Of a DNA stretch of 64,000 nucleotides, positions 1-8,986 are shown piece by piece; position 1 is the first letter of the stretch; each line of letters opens with the position of its first letter. The stretch spans positions 1-64,000 of the forward strand of contig JAURMC010000009.1 in NCBI GenBank assembly GCA_030830895.1, in the 5' to 3' direction. The DNA comes from Crocinitomicaceae bacterium. Its GTDB lineage: Bacteria > Bacteroidota > Bacteroidia > Flavobacteriales_D > Crocinitomicaceae. The position numbers and the translations under genes are program-made. The notes beneath the pieces are model-generated. The model ran no database searches, was not told where the DNA came from, and saw only the letters and a list, made by a program, of their open reading frames with translations.

Positions 1-926
1 CCTTTACCTAAACCCACCACAGCAAATTGATTATTTATACTAAAAGCAATTGCATTCTTTCGTTCTGAGCCCCCGTAATATGCTTTTAAGGTCCACTCTT
101 CGTTAATGGGATTAAATTCCCATAGATCATCAAGTAAGCCACCGTCATTACCCCCACAAACATATCCTTTTTCTTGAAGAACGAATGTAGTTGCCGAAGC
201 CCGTACATTTCCTGGCAGGTCTGGCATCTGTTCCCATTGGTTATTTCCCGGATTATACTTGAATAAATCTCGCTTATACACATCCTGAGTTGCCCCAAAA
301 CCAACATATGCAAATTCTCCAATAGTAAAAGAACTTAACATGTACCGAATTCCTGTTGGAAAGGAGGCTCGTTGAAACCAAGTGTTATTTGTGGGCTTAT
401 ACTCCCATAATTCACTGGAATAACTACTGACGCCAGTTTTTCCACCGCAAACATAGCCTTTACCGCCAACGCTAAATCCCGTGGAAAAATAAACACCCCC
501 ACCTTGATTCCCTGGGAATGGAGCAATTGAATCCCATTCATTCGTTGTAACATTATATCTCCAAAAATCTGAAAGCACATTTCCATTTGAGGATTCATGG
601 GCGCTAATCCCGGTTCCAACATATCCGAATCCGTTTAATTCAAAAGAAACAGCATCCCTTCTCGCCGGCCCGGGCATAAAGGCAATTTGTGACCATGAAT
701 CTGAGCTAGGATCATACCTCCAAAAGTCCGCCCAGACGACTTCGGCGGTGTCTGTTCCGGTGCCAACATATCCGTAACCATTAATACTAAATGCAACCCC
801 CCTCTCTCGTTTTCCTCCCAAAAAGTCATTGAGTTTGACCCATACATTCTCTTGGCCCGATGCAAAAACAAACACACATAAACACACAAGAAGGCTTGAG
901 AATTCTCTACACTTTTGTGAAAACAT
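1..926 (-). CDS. Kelch-like secreted protein (C-terminus outside window)
   Basis: The frame reads from an ATG at 926 down to base 1 without a stop, giving 308 visible residues; the C-terminus lies outside the window. Residues 1-25 form a signal peptide (basic/polar start, Leu/Val/Cys-rich core, ending ASGQ). The rest is a chain of Kelch-type repeats of about 50 residues, seen as recurring G-Y-V-G/C-G pairs and W-x-Y-x-P/F-x-P blade motifs, which predicts a beta-propeller. It overlaps the end of the upstream Kelch gene by 20 bp, so the two are probably cotranscribed. It is likely exported; a T9SS sorting domain may follow off the edge, but that is inference. Short ORFs in other frames here are shadows. 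Confidence 0.85.
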   Translation of the reverse strand, partial: MFSQKCREFSSLLVCLCVFVFASGQENVWVKLNDFLGGKRERGVAFSINGYGYVGTGTDTAEVVWADFWRYDPSSDSWSQIAFMPGPARRDAVSFELNGFGYVGTGISAHESSNGNVLSDFWRYNVTTNEWDSIAPFPGNQGGGVYFSTGFSVGGKGYVCGGKTGVSSYSSELWEYKPTNNTWFQRASFPTGIRYMLSSFTIGEFAYVGFGATQDVYKRDLFKYNPGNNQWEQMPDLPGNVRASATTFVLQEKGYVCGGNDGGLLDDLWEFNPINEEWTLKAYYGGSERKNAIAFSINNQFAVVGLGK

Positions 927-2022
927 ATTTCCTATTGTTGATTAAAACAAAGTAGTTTCCAATTGGTAACCAGTCAACTTCAATACTTCCCTGTGTTTGT
1001 CCCTTTAACATTGTTTCTCCGAACATTGAATAAATAGAATATTCAACGGGTTTATTCAGGCCATAGAGAATCAACTTTTCTGTACATGGATTTGGATAAA
1101 GCAAAATCTGTGAAGGATTTTCAATTGATGATTGAAGCGTTTTCGAAGGGTCAAACACCCAAACATCATTCAAATTTATACCGTTGGTGCCAAGACCAAT
1201 ATACCCTTTCTCTGCAATGGTAAATGAAGCAAAGAATCGGCGTGATGAACCAGGAAAATCTGCCTCTCTTGTCCAGGCATTGTTTGCTGGATTAAACGAC
1301 CAAACTTCTTCGGTTACAGTAGATAAACCGCCTACATATCCTGAAGCAATGTATCCTATACCATTGAGTGAAAACCCATAACTCCCTCCGCTACTAAGAC
1401 CCGGATGATTCGCTCGTGAAACCCATAAGTTTTGACCAGGTTTATATTCAAATAAGGAATGGCCCACTTTTAAAAATCCGCTAGTGCCATTTGAAAATGT
1501 ACATGACCAATTACTCACATTGACGGGAATACTTGCTTTTAAACTCCACGAATCAGTGCTTGGGCTATATTCAGCAAGTTGATTGGTATGAATCACATAA
1601 CCTTTGCCGGAAGCGCTAAAACCTTGAACATCCCCTGGCGAAATCGGACAATTGGCAATTGCACTCCATTGATTCTGCAAGGGGTTATAAACAAAAAACT
1701 CATTGCTTAATGATGAACCCCCACCAACGTAAATCCTATCGTTTAAACTAAAACTAACCGCTCCGTGATTGGCAACGGGAAAGTTTGTCTTTTGGGTCCA
1801 ACTATCTGTTGCTGGATTATACTGCCACCAATCTCGAAATGAAATGTCTGCCCCTGCCCCATTGACATGCCCCAATCCTAGATATCCATATTGGTAAGCA
1901 TTCCCCCCAATTACGCGATGTCTTCCGGTGCCACCAATACTGGTTTTCTTTTCCCACATCCCCCCCCAGCAAGCCGTCCCGAGCGATAAGGAGGCAACAC
2001 ATATATACACCATGAATTTCAT
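907..2022 (-). CDS. Kelch-like protein with T9SS sorting domain
   Basis: This 371-residue protein has an N-terminal signal peptide (about residues 1-20). Kelch-like repeats follow to about residue 295, with repeated G-Y-I/V-G/A-x-G and W-x-x-K/R motifs. A C-terminal type IX sorting domain (about 298-371) contains the typical 'LLYPNPCTEKL' start and ends in a short basic strand. It is expected to be exported through the Sec and T9SS machinery and kept at the cell surface or released. Its start overlaps the previous gene's stop by 4 nt (ATGA), and its end overlaps the next Kelch gene by 20 nt, so three genes form one minus-strand operon. A run of eight G (bases 1960-1967) lies near codons 19-21. 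Confidence 0.85.
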   Translation of the reverse strand: MKFMVYICVASLSLGTACWGGMWEKKTSIGGTGRHRVIGGNAYQYGYLGLGHVNGAGADISFRDWWQYNPATDSWTQKTNFPVANHGAVSFSLNDRIYVGGGSSLSNEFFVYNPLQNQWSAIANCPISPGDVQGFSASGKGYVIHTNQLAEYSPSTDSWSLKASIPVNVSNWSCTFSNGTSGFLKVGHSLFEYKPGQNLWVSRANHPGLSSGGSYGFSLNGIGYIASGYVGGLSTVTEEVWSFNPANNAWTREADFPGSSRRFFASFTIAEKGYIGLGTNGINLNDVWVFDPSKTLQSSIENPSQILLYPNPCTEKLILYGLNKPVEYSIYSMFGETMLKGQTQGSIEVDWLPIGNYFVLINNRKYVFTKV

Positions 2023-3155
2023 ACTTTAACAAATATTTTAGAATGTGCTTTTCCATGTGTTAGGAAATGAAGGGTGTAAATACCGGGCGTCAGTTGAGAC
2101 ACATTAACTTGGTCTGTTCTATTTGTAAGTACAATTTTGGCTTGGCCCAATAAATCTCGGATTTCTATAAAATCAACTTCTTCACTTATATTGACTATTT
2201 CGTGTACTGGATTTGGGTAAAAATTAATCTTATGTTGTTCAAGTGGGTTAATGTCAGCATAGGTTGATGTAATTTCAACATGAGCCATTCCGGATTCATT
2301 TCCCCATCCCTCCACAATTAAATAAACAAATCCAAGGTCACCGACATTAAAATTTAAAAATGAGGAGGGGGCGCAAATTTCGTGATCATCGTTATACGTA
2401 ATCACCGATCCTTGAGGGTTTAATACGGTGATATATGTATCAAAATCTGATCCACACGTATTTACACTTATTTGCTGCATGGTTGGATTCAATATAAGTT
2501 TATAGAAAATATCAGGAGAGTCATACACTAAATTTTGGTTTCCATAGCAAAATGCTAAATCTACGGTATCATAGTATGGCAAAGAAGAAACCTCAATAGC
2601 ATTAGCAAGGTCATCTCCGGCATATGCATCACAATCTAATCCATTTATTATTTCAATTCCAAAATCCATGACGGATCCCCATTGAAAAGAAGCGCAAGGA
2701 TTCAAGGGGAGTGTCGCCGCCTCTTGTTGTGTTACGCGCATTCTAGTGGTACCATTGTGTGCATTGTTTGGTACCGAAAAATTAAACACAACCGGTAGGG
2801 CGGGGGGCGTTCCAACCCAAGTACCAATAATTTCACTCTGGGTAAATGAAGCACTTTGATCAAAATCAATCCAAACGGAACCGGCCCCTGCATAATTGCC
2901 CCCACAAGTGCCGAAATCTACTTGTATAGAATAGTTTGAACCTGCGCTTAAAGTTGTAGACTCATTTAAATAAACCTCTACACCAATCTGACTTGGACAG
3001 CCTACATGATTTATACCCCCAGAAACACCCGTTAATTCTACAGACTCTACATTGGAATCTGCATTAGAAGAAGGGCCTCCGTTTGTACAATATTGTCCAA
3101 ATAAAGAAGCAAGATTTCCGAAAACGAACCCAAAAAGGATTATTAATTTTCTCAT
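2019..3155 (-). CDS. GEVED-domain protein with T9SS sorting domain
   Basis: This is a 378-residue secreted protein. Residues 1-20 are a signal peptide. Residues about 25-172 match the GEVED-type beta-sandwich of Bacteroidota surface proteins ('VWIDFDQSASF', then a 'TRMRV' strand and 'DFGIEI' end). Residues about 183-300 resemble a bacterial pre-peptidase C-terminal (PPC) type sandwich ('DIFYKL', 'FDTYITVLNP', 'YLIVEGWG'). A T9SS type A sorting domain closes the protein ('INFYPNPVHEIVNI'). No catalytic domain is visible, so it is probably a structural or adhesive surface protein. It is first in an operon with two Kelch genes (4-nt overlap). A TAnnTTTG box lies just upstream. Confidence 0.8.
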   Translation of the reverse strand: MRKLIILFGFVFGNLASLFGQYCTNGGPSSNADSNVESVELTGVSGGINHVGCPSQIGVEVYLNESTTLSAGSNYSIQVDFGTCGGNYAGAGSVWIDFDQSASFTQSEIIGTWVGTPPALPVVFNFSVPNNAHNGTTRMRVTQQEAATLPLNPCASFQWGSVMDFGIEIINGLDCDAYAGDDLANAIEVSSLPYYDTVDLAFCYGNQNLVYDSPDIFYKLILNPTMQQISVNTCGSDFDTYITVLNPQGSVITYNDDHEICAPSSFLNFNVGDLGFVYLIVEGWGNESGMAHVEITSTYADINPLEQHKINFYPNPVHEIVNISEEVDFIEIRDLLGQAKIVLTNRTDQVNVSQLTPGIYTLHFLTHGKAHSKIFVKV

Positions 3156-3169
3156 TTCAAAAGGTTAAC

Positions 3170-3177
3170 CAAATGTA
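3170..3177 (-). promoter_or_regulatory. Putative -7 box for the GEVED/Kelch operon
   Basis: On the minus strand this reads TACATTTG, a perfect match to the Bacteroidota -7 consensus TAnnTTTG, 14 bp upstream of the ATG at 3155. No well-spaced TTG -33 element was found. Confidence 0.45.
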
Positions 3178-3275
3178 TTACAAAAAAACAACAAAATGTT
3201 GAAATGTGGTAATTTAAAATTTGTGTAACCTTATGTGTGTTTGCCTCGTTAATTAAGCCTGTAACAACTTACAAA

Positions 3276-5939
3276 ATGCCATTAAAATCAACAGTTATTA
3301 AAGTACTCAAATGGTCGCTCGGAATTATAACGGGATTAGTAATTATTTTTTCCTCCATACTTTACATCTTTCAAGATAAAATTTGTAACCTAGTTTTAGT
3401 TGAACTGGGTAAAGAATTTCGAAAACCCGTTTATTTTTCCTCTGTTGACTTAACTTTTTGGAGTACATTTCCGAATCTCTCTGTAAATGTTTATGATGTA
3501 AAGGTTAATGATGCATTTAAATCGAATAAATCCAAAAAAAATCTATTAACCTCTGATCGAATTAGATTAGTATTTAATCCGATTGATTTGTGGAGGGAAA
3601 ACTATCATATTAAAGTTATTGAAATTGGCAGTGGAGAATTGAATGTACGTGTAGCCAAAAATGGAGACGTGAATTACTTGATATTAAATTCTTCAGCGGA
3701 AAAGACAGAGTCGAAATATGATGTCAAAATTTCTTCCGTAAGCACAAAAGAATTTAAGGTTAATTACTTTAATCATAAATCGAATCAGGTCTATAAAACA
3801 ACACTTAACAATATGTTGTTTTCTGGAGCATTTAATCAAGATCAATTTGAAATGAACGCCAAAGGAGACTTGAACTTAAATCGAATTCAATCTGGCAATG
3901 TCGCCTTGTTAAAGAACAAACCTGTTGTGATGGATTTAACCATGAATGTAAATATGATTGAAGGTACATTTTCCCTGCCAGAAACGAAGTTAAAAATTTC
4001 TGAAATTCCTTTTATTGCGAAAGGTAAATACGGCAGCGATAGTATGCGTTTTGAGGTGAAAGCCGTTGATTTAAAATTAACTGAATTAGTAAATAATATG
4101 TCGGTAGACGCGGCAGAGAAGGAAATCAATCTATATAAAGGCTCCGGAAACGTAACCTTTGATTTCGTTTTGTACGGAAGCACAATGGATCAAACCGCTC
4201 CCGAGATCGCTTGTGATTTTAGTATTAAAAATGGGCATCTTGTGGAACCCTTGAAAAAATCACACATTAGAAAATTGAGAATGAAAGGGGCATATCGGAG
4301 CAATGGCAATCCAGAAAGCGACCGACTTATATTAAATCATTTGGCTTTTGAGACAGCGGCTGGGCCTTTTCATGGAAAGTTGAATATGGAAAATTTCACT
4401 AAACCAGAGATACATGGTATGGCGAAAGGAACGCTTGACTTAAGCATTGCAAATCGAATGTTAAAAAATGAGTTTATCCAACGCATTGATGGAATTGCAA
4501 AAGTAAATTCAGACTTTTCATTACGAATGGCAGATGAAATTGAAGTAAAAAAAATGAATGGGTCAATCAGTCTATTTAACGTATGGTTTCAAGCTGTTGA
4601 TGACCACAGAACGTTTGAAGATATAAATGGCAAGTTTTCCCTAAATGGAAATGATCTAACCATAAATGGTGCTACACTAGCAATTAACCGCACCGATTTG
4701 AGTTTAAACGGGCGCTTTAGAAATGTTTTAAATTATCTTGGTGATAAAGGTCAACTATCCGTTGATTGCGCTATAAATAGTCATCAAATAATGGTGGAGG
4801 ATTTGGGGAGAACCACCAAAGCTGAAAAAAAAGAATCCAAAGGAAAGGAATTTGTTTTACCAGATAATATTATCGGACAAATCACCCTAAATGCAAAAAG
4901 CGTTACATACGAAAACCACACGTTTGAAGAGGTTTCAGGCCCAATCTTAATTCAAGAAAGACTACTTTCCTTTCCGAATTTAAAAGTGCGAAATGCAGGT
5001 GCAGACATTGTTGGTAGTATGAAAATTCAAGAATTCACGCCAGAACGTCTAGAAATTTCTACTAACGTACAAACAAACAATGTGTATTTTGGGCCGTTTT
5101 TTAGAGAATGGAATGATTTTGACCAAGACGTCATTCGGGCGAATCAAATTTCGGGACGTGCACAAATTTCCCTTGACTTTTATGCGCCTTTTAATTTAAT
5201 TGGAGGAATTGATCTGAATCAGATGGAAGTTGTTGCTCATATGAAAGTATTCAATGGACACCTAAAAAATGTAGAATCGTTAAATGATGTTGCGTTGAGT
5301 TTAAAAACGAATGCAGGTAAATTATTAATTGGAAAGAAAAACTTAGACCAATTTCAGGAAAAAATGAAGGACATTGAGTTTTCTACACTTGAAAACACGC
5401 TTCACATAAGCCAAGGGATTATTTCAATTCCTAATATGAATGTTTCATCATCTGCAATGGATATGGAGATCAGCGGAACCCACACATTCGATAATAAAAT
5501 TGATTATCGAATGAAATTTGATTTTAGAGATCTATTAGGAGCAGATCGTGATAGTGAATTTGGTATGGTAATCGATGATGAAACAGGCATGAAAGTGTTT
5601 TTACATATGTATGGGGATTTAGAAGACCCAATCATTGAGTGGGATAAATCTACTAGAAAACAAGAGCTAAAAGAACAGTTGGTTCAAGAAAAAGCAACCG
5701 TGAAGTCCATGCTCAAATCAGAGTTCGGGGTTTTTAAAAAGGACACTGTAGTAACAGAATATAAACCTAGAACAGAAGCGCGAGAAGTTGTAAAAATAAA
5801 TTTCAAAGAAACTAAATCAGACAAGCCTTCAGTTGAGGCAAAAAAACCAGAAAAAGAGGGTAAATTAAAAAACACCCTTAATCAATGGAAGCAGCAGCAG
5901 AATGAAGCAAATATAACCGTTACGGTTCGTAAGGGTTAA
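3276..5939 (+). CDS. AsmA-family membrane-anchored protein
   Basis: The protein has 887 residues from the ATG at 3276. An in-frame GTG at 3237 would add 13 residues before a clean N-terminal anchor, so the ATG is preferred. A basic start and one transmembrane helix (about residues 9-31) precede a long periplasmic region rich in beta-strands. Its 'SSVDLTFWSTFPNLSV' segment and C-terminal 'FDFRDLLG' block are typical of Bacteroidota AsmA/AsmA-like proteins. This family is linked to outer-membrane assembly and, in the wider VPS13-like view, to lipid transfer between membranes; the role here is inferred. The C-terminus (about 800-887) is charged and probably disordered. recO follows 12 bp downstream. 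Confidence 0.8.
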   Translation: MPLKSTVIKVLKWSLGIITGLVIIFSSILYIFQDKICNLVLVELGKEFRKPVYFSSVDLTFWSTFPNLSVNVYDVKVNDAFKSNKSKKNLLTSDRIRLVFNPIDLWRENYHIKVIEIGSGELNVRVAKNGDVNYLILNSSAEKTESKYDVKISSVSTKEFKVNYFNHKSNQVYKTTLNNMLFSGAFNQDQFEMNAKGDLNLNRIQSGNVALLKNKPVVMDLTMNVNMIEGTFSLPETKLKISEIPFIAKGKYGSDSMRFEVKAVDLKLTELVNNMSVDAAEKEINLYKGSGNVTFDFVLYGSTMDQTAPEIACDFSIKNGHLVEPLKKSHIRKLRMKGAYRSNGNPESDRLILNHLAFETAAGPFHGKLNMENFTKPEIHGMAKGTLDLSIANRMLKNEFIQRIDGIAKVNSDFSLRMADEIEVKKMNGSISLFNVWFQAVDDHRTFEDINGKFSLNGNDLTINGATLAINRTDLSLNGRFRNVLNYLGDKGQLSVDCAINSHQIMVEDLGRTTKAEKKESKGKEFVLPDNIIGQITLNAKSVTYENHTFEEVSGPILIQERLLSFPNLKVRNAGADIVGSMKIQEFTPERLEISTNVQTNNVYFGPFFREWNDFDQDVIRANQISGRAQISLDFYAPFNLIGGIDLNQMEVVAHMKVFNGHLKNVESLNDVALSLKTNAGKLLIGKKNLDQFQEKMKDIEFSTLENTLHISQGIISIPNMNVSSSAMDMEISGTHTFDNKIDYRMKFDFRDLLGADRDSEFGMVIDDETGMKVFLHMYGDLEDPIIEWDKSTRKQELKEQLVQEKATVKSMLKSEFGVFKKDTVVTEYKPRTEAREVVKINFKETKSDKPSVEAKKPEKEGKLKNTLNQWKQQQNEANITVTVRKG

Positions 5940-5951
5940 AATTTACAAAAG

Positions 5952-6620
5952 GTGAATCAGACAACTCAAGCATTTTTTATTCACCGTTCCTCGTTTTCGC
6001 CCAAAACACAATTGAATTCGTTTTTTACCAAAGACCAAGGGCTTCTTGAACTGGTATCGTTTCCCTCGAAAAAGCATGCGCCACTTTTACCCTTTGGATT
6101 GTATGAGCTGGAGTTCACGGTCAACGCTAAGTTCGGAAAAGGAACCTTGAGGAATGTAACCCCTTTAGAGTGGTTCAATGCGCGAGAATCTGATCCTCAT
6201 TTAATTGCCATTCGATTTTTCATGTCAGAGGTTGTTTACCAATCAATTACATATAAAAACAAGGATGAAGAGGCATTCAAAATGTTGCTATCATTAAAAA
6301 ATGATTTGATTCAACAGATAGATTATTATGCATTCCCATGTGTTTTTTTAGCTCAATGGATGAAAGTGCTCGGGATTTTACCAGAACCAATAAACCAAGC
6401 TAATGTCTTTAATATTTACGAGGGGATATTTCAATTCGATGAGCAGGTTATTCCTAATTCGGGGGCAGCGGCTTTTAATGATATTATTCAAAGTAAAGTC
6501 CAAAAAAACAAACGCTCTCTTAAGGAAGCACTTGACTTAATGCTTCAATATATTGAGTTACATATTCCTAAATTCAACGTGAACAATACACGAATGATCA
6601 TTCATGAAGTTTTTAATTGA
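5952..6620 (+). CDS. recO: DNA repair protein RecO
   Basis: The 222-residue product fits the Bacteroidota RecO family: a short N-terminal OB-like domain ('QAFFIHRSSF', 'TKDQGLLELVSF', then 'LLPFGLYELEF') and a helical C-terminal domain ('CVFLAQWMKVLGILPE'). RecO helps RecR load RecA onto SSB-coated single-stranded DNA in RecF-pathway repair. The start is a GTG, since no suitable ATG exists and the OB strand begins at once. The Cys4 zinc motif of some RecO proteins is not visible, and the protein is slightly short. It lies 12 bp after the AsmA-like gene and may share its transcript. Confidence 0.75.
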   Translation: MNQTTQAFFIHRSSFSPKTQLNSFFTKDQGLLELVSFPSKKHAPLLPFGLYELEFTVNAKFGKGTLRNVTPLEWFNARESDPHLIAIRFFMSEVVYQSITYKNKDEEAFKMLLSLKNDLIQQIDYYAFPCVFLAQWMKVLGILPEPINQANVFNIYEGIFQFDEQVIPNSGAAAFNDIIQSKVQKNKRSLKEALDLMLQYIELHIPKFNVNNTRMIIHEVFN

Positions 6621-6640
6621 AATTTTTGATTTAGGGTGCT

Positions 6641-6670
6641 TTTGCGTTGTTTGAAAGAATTGTAACTTTG
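6641..6670 (+). promoter_or_regulatory. Putative promoter for YceI-like gene
   Basis: TTTG at 6641-6644 and TAACTTTG at 6663-6670 (perfect -7 box) are separated by 18 bp. The -7 box ends 14 bp before the ATG at 6685. Confidence 0.65.
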
Positions 6671-6684
6671 CAAAAAAAAGAATT

Positions 6685-7266
6685 ATGAAAAACACTACTT
6701 ATTTATTTCTACTTATTTCCCTTTTGGTTTTTTCGTTTAAAATAACCTCTTCGGCTTCATGGGGAATTGATTCCGCACATTCACGACTTGGATTTAAAGT
6801 GGTTCATATGGGGATATCTGACGCCAATGGTTCCTTCGATAAAGTATCGTGTAATGTTACTACCTCAAATGATAAAGATTTTACCGATGCCGTTTTTGAT
6901 TTAGTTGCCGATGCAAACTCAATTAATACTGGATTAGAGGCAAGAGACAATCATTTGCGTTCAGAGGATTTTTTTGCAGTAAGCCTGTACCCGAATATTG
7001 CCTTTAAATCTACTTCATGTAAAAAAGTTAAGGGTAAAAAGTACTTGCTAACTGGAAATTTATCAATGCATGGAATTACCAAAGAAGTAAATCTTACTGC
7101 CACCCATAATGGTTACGCTAAAAACCGGGCGGGTGTAGATGTGGCAGGGTTTAAGATTACTGGAAAAATTAAACGGTCTGATTTTGGCATTGGTAAGGAT
7201 ATGCCCGTTGCTGTGGTTGCTGACGAAATTCAATTGGAAGCGGACCTTGAGGTAGTTAAAAACTAA
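6685..7266 (+). CDS. YceI-family periplasmic protein
   Basis: This 193-residue protein has a signal peptide (residues 1-24, ending ITSSAS). The YceI lipocalin-like fold follows: 'WGIDSAHSRLGFKVVHMGI' start, 'TGLEARDNHLRSEDFF' and 'YPNIAFKS' core motifs, then 'LTGNLSMHGITKEV' and a 'KRSDFGIG' block. YceI proteins bind long isoprenoid or amphiphilic ligands in the periplasm; the ligand here is unknown. The gene has its own promoter and lies 5 bp upstream of a second, more divergent YceI-like gene, suggesting tandem duplication. Confidence 0.9.
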   Translation: MKNTTYLFLLISLLVFSFKITSSASWGIDSAHSRLGFKVVHMGISDANGSFDKVSCNVTTSNDKDFTDAVFDLVADANSINTGLEARDNHLRSEDFFAVSLYPNIAFKSTSCKKVKGKKYLLTGNLSMHGITKEVNLTATHNGYAKNRAGVDVAGFKITGKIKRSDFGIGKDMPVAVVADEIQLEADLEVVKN

Positions 7267-7271
7267 ATCCA

Positions 7272-7832
7272 TTGTACAAGCACATTCTTTATGTAATTTT
7301 TGTGACAGTTGTGCTTTCGACGGGTTATTCACAGCCTGTTTATAAGGGAAATCAGCTTGAAGGTAAACCATTTTTAATTCAATCAAAGTCTGAAATTAAT
7401 TTACAATCTGAGGATTTTTCCGGCAAATTCACTAACGTTAAAGGTCGGGTTTCATTAAGTTCCGACTCTTCTAGGGTCAATGGATTTGATTTGGTTATAG
7501 ACGTCAATTCATTGGAATTAGAAATCCCGGGAATGTCCAAACATGCAAAGTCTGCTGATTTTTTTGATGTTGCCTCTTTTCCAACCATCACATTTTTCGG
7601 CGACTCGGTAACAACCGATGGTGACTCACTTATTGTTTTCGGTACAATGACCTCTAAAGGAGTTTCAAAATTGATGAGTATTCCATTCACAATCAGCGAA
7701 GTAAAAGACGAATCATTCACGATTTGTGCTGAATTTAAAATTGTCCGATCAGAATTCCAAATTGGAGAGGCCGACACGGTAAGCAATGAAGTAATAATTA
7801 AAACTAAATTATTAGTTAAGAAATCTAAGTAA
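7272..7832 (+). CDS. Second, divergent YceI-like protein
   Basis: The 186-residue product starts at a TTG, chosen because it gives a complete signal peptide (basic Tyr-Lys-His start, hydrophobic core, cleavage near residue 20). It keeps the order of YceI elements ('MSKHAKSADFFDVASFPTITF', 'VFGTMTSKGVSKLMSIPF', 'RSEFQIG'), but its N-terminal ligand-pocket region is poorly conserved compared with the neighbour. It is probably a periplasmic lipid-binding-like protein cotranscribed with the first YceI gene. The rare TTG start may lower its translation relative to the partner; that is inference. Confidence 0.7.
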   Translation: MYKHILYVIFVTVVLSTGYSQPVYKGNQLEGKPFLIQSKSEINLQSEDFSGKFTNVKGRVSLSSDSSRVNGFDLVIDVNSLELEIPGMSKHAKSADFFDVASFPTITFFGDSVTTDGDSLIVFGTMTSKGVSKLMSIPFTISEVKDESFTICAEFKIVRSEFQIGEADTVSNEVIIKTKLLVKKSK

Positions 7833-7870
7833 AAAACATAGTATTCTAGATTAAAGCGTACCTTTACCAA

Positions 7871-8986
7871 ATGCAAAACACCTTTTCAACTCCGAAGTTT
7901 GCTAAAAATTTAAATGTAGAATTTAATAAAGCTTTAAACGAGCGAGTATCCGCCTACTTTTCACAGCGAAACATTTCGAAACATGCGAACTTTAATATGG
8001 TGTTTAAAACCATTTTCATGTTGCTCTCATATTTTGTGCCCTTTATTTTATCCTTTTTCACGGAAAGCATTATACTAACCTTGGTGTTGTGGTTTATTTC
8101 CGGACTTGGCATGGCGGGCATTGGCCTTTCTGTGATGCACGATGCAAATCACGGGGCTTATTCTTCAAATCAGAAGGTGAATAATTTTGTTGGTGCCGTG
8201 TTAAATCTGTTGGGTGGAAACCCAACCAATTGGAAGATTCAACACAATGTACTACATCACACCTTTACGAATGTAGAGGGATTTGACGAAGACATAGATG
8301 CGCCAATTAAGTTGTTGCGCTTTTCTCCACATACAGAGTGGCGACCCGTACATAAATATCAATATCTGTATGCATGGTTCCTATATTCGTTTATGACTAT
8401 TATGTGGTTTATGACAAAAGATTATAAACAAGCTCGCCGCTACAGTAAAATGGGTCTTGTAAAATCTCAAGGCAGGTCGTTGGTATCTCATTGGATAAGT
8501 ATTATTGTTGGAAAAATGATTTTTGCGACTATATTTTTGGTTTTACCCCTGTTTTTTGCTCCTGTATTTTGGCCTTATGTCCTGCTGGGCTTTGTAATTA
8601 TGCAATTTGTTTCTGGTACCATTTTAGCACTTGTCTTTCAGCCGGCCCACGTAATTCCAGATACAACTTTTGAAAATCCAGGAGCATCAGGCGATATTGA
8701 GGCAGACGTCAAGGTACATCAGTTATTAACTACCGCAAATTATGGGGTCCGATCGAAATGGTTTACATGGCTTGTAGGCGGGTTAAATTTTCAAGTAGAA
8801 CACCACCTTTTTCCAACGATTTGTCATGTACATTATCGTGGAATTTCAGAAATCGTGCGTAAAACAGCAATGGAATATAACATCCCATATCATTCGAATC
8901 GGACATTTTTTAGTGCGCTAAAAGCACATGGAAAAATGTTAAAAATTCTTGGAAGAAAGGATTGCCCTGAATTTGTACATGTGTAA
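7871..8986 (+). CDS. Membrane fatty acid desaturase
   Basis: This 371-residue integral membrane di-iron desaturase has all three histidine boxes: HDANH (near residue 93), HNVLHH (near 118) and a Q-x-x-HH box ('QVEHHLFP', near 300). The Gln in the third box is typical of front-end or acyl-lipid/linoleoyl-CoA desaturases. About four membrane helices lie in two hydrophobic blocks (about 45-90 and 205-260). No N-terminal cytochrome b5 domain is present, so electrons must come from a separate ferredoxin or cytochrome. It should introduce a double bond into membrane acyl chains; regiospecificity cannot be told. The next gene's ATG follows the stop codon directly. A near-consensus box TACCTTTA lies at 7859-7866. 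Confidence 0.9.
   Translation: MQNTFSTPKFAKNLNVEFNKALNERVSAYFSQRNISKHANFNMVFKTIFMLLSYFVPFILSFFTESIILTLVLWFISGLGMAGIGLSVMHDANHGAYSSNQKVNNFVGAVLNLLGGNPTNWKIQHNVLHHTFTNVEGFDEDIDAPIKLLRFSPHTEWRPVHKYQYLYAWFLYSFMTIMWFMTKDYKQARRYSKMGLVKSQGRSLVSHWISIIVGKMIFATIFLVLPLFFAPVFWPYVLLGFVIMQFVSGTILALVFQPAHVIPDTTFENPGASGDIEADVKVHQLLTTANYGVRSKWFTWLVGGLNFQVEHHLFPTICHVHYRGISEIVRKTAMEYNIPYHSNRTFFSALKAHGKMLKILGRKDCPEFVHV

Noticed and set aside
86-889. Three minus-strand ORFs (86-322, 335-622, 635-889) in the first kilobase
   Set aside because: They are out of frame with the clear Kelch-repeat frame that runs unbroken from 926 to the window start.
7379-7876. 165-codon ORF on the minus strand
   Set aside because: It lies antisense to the second YceI-like gene, shows no family features, and its frame is explained by codon bias of the real gene.
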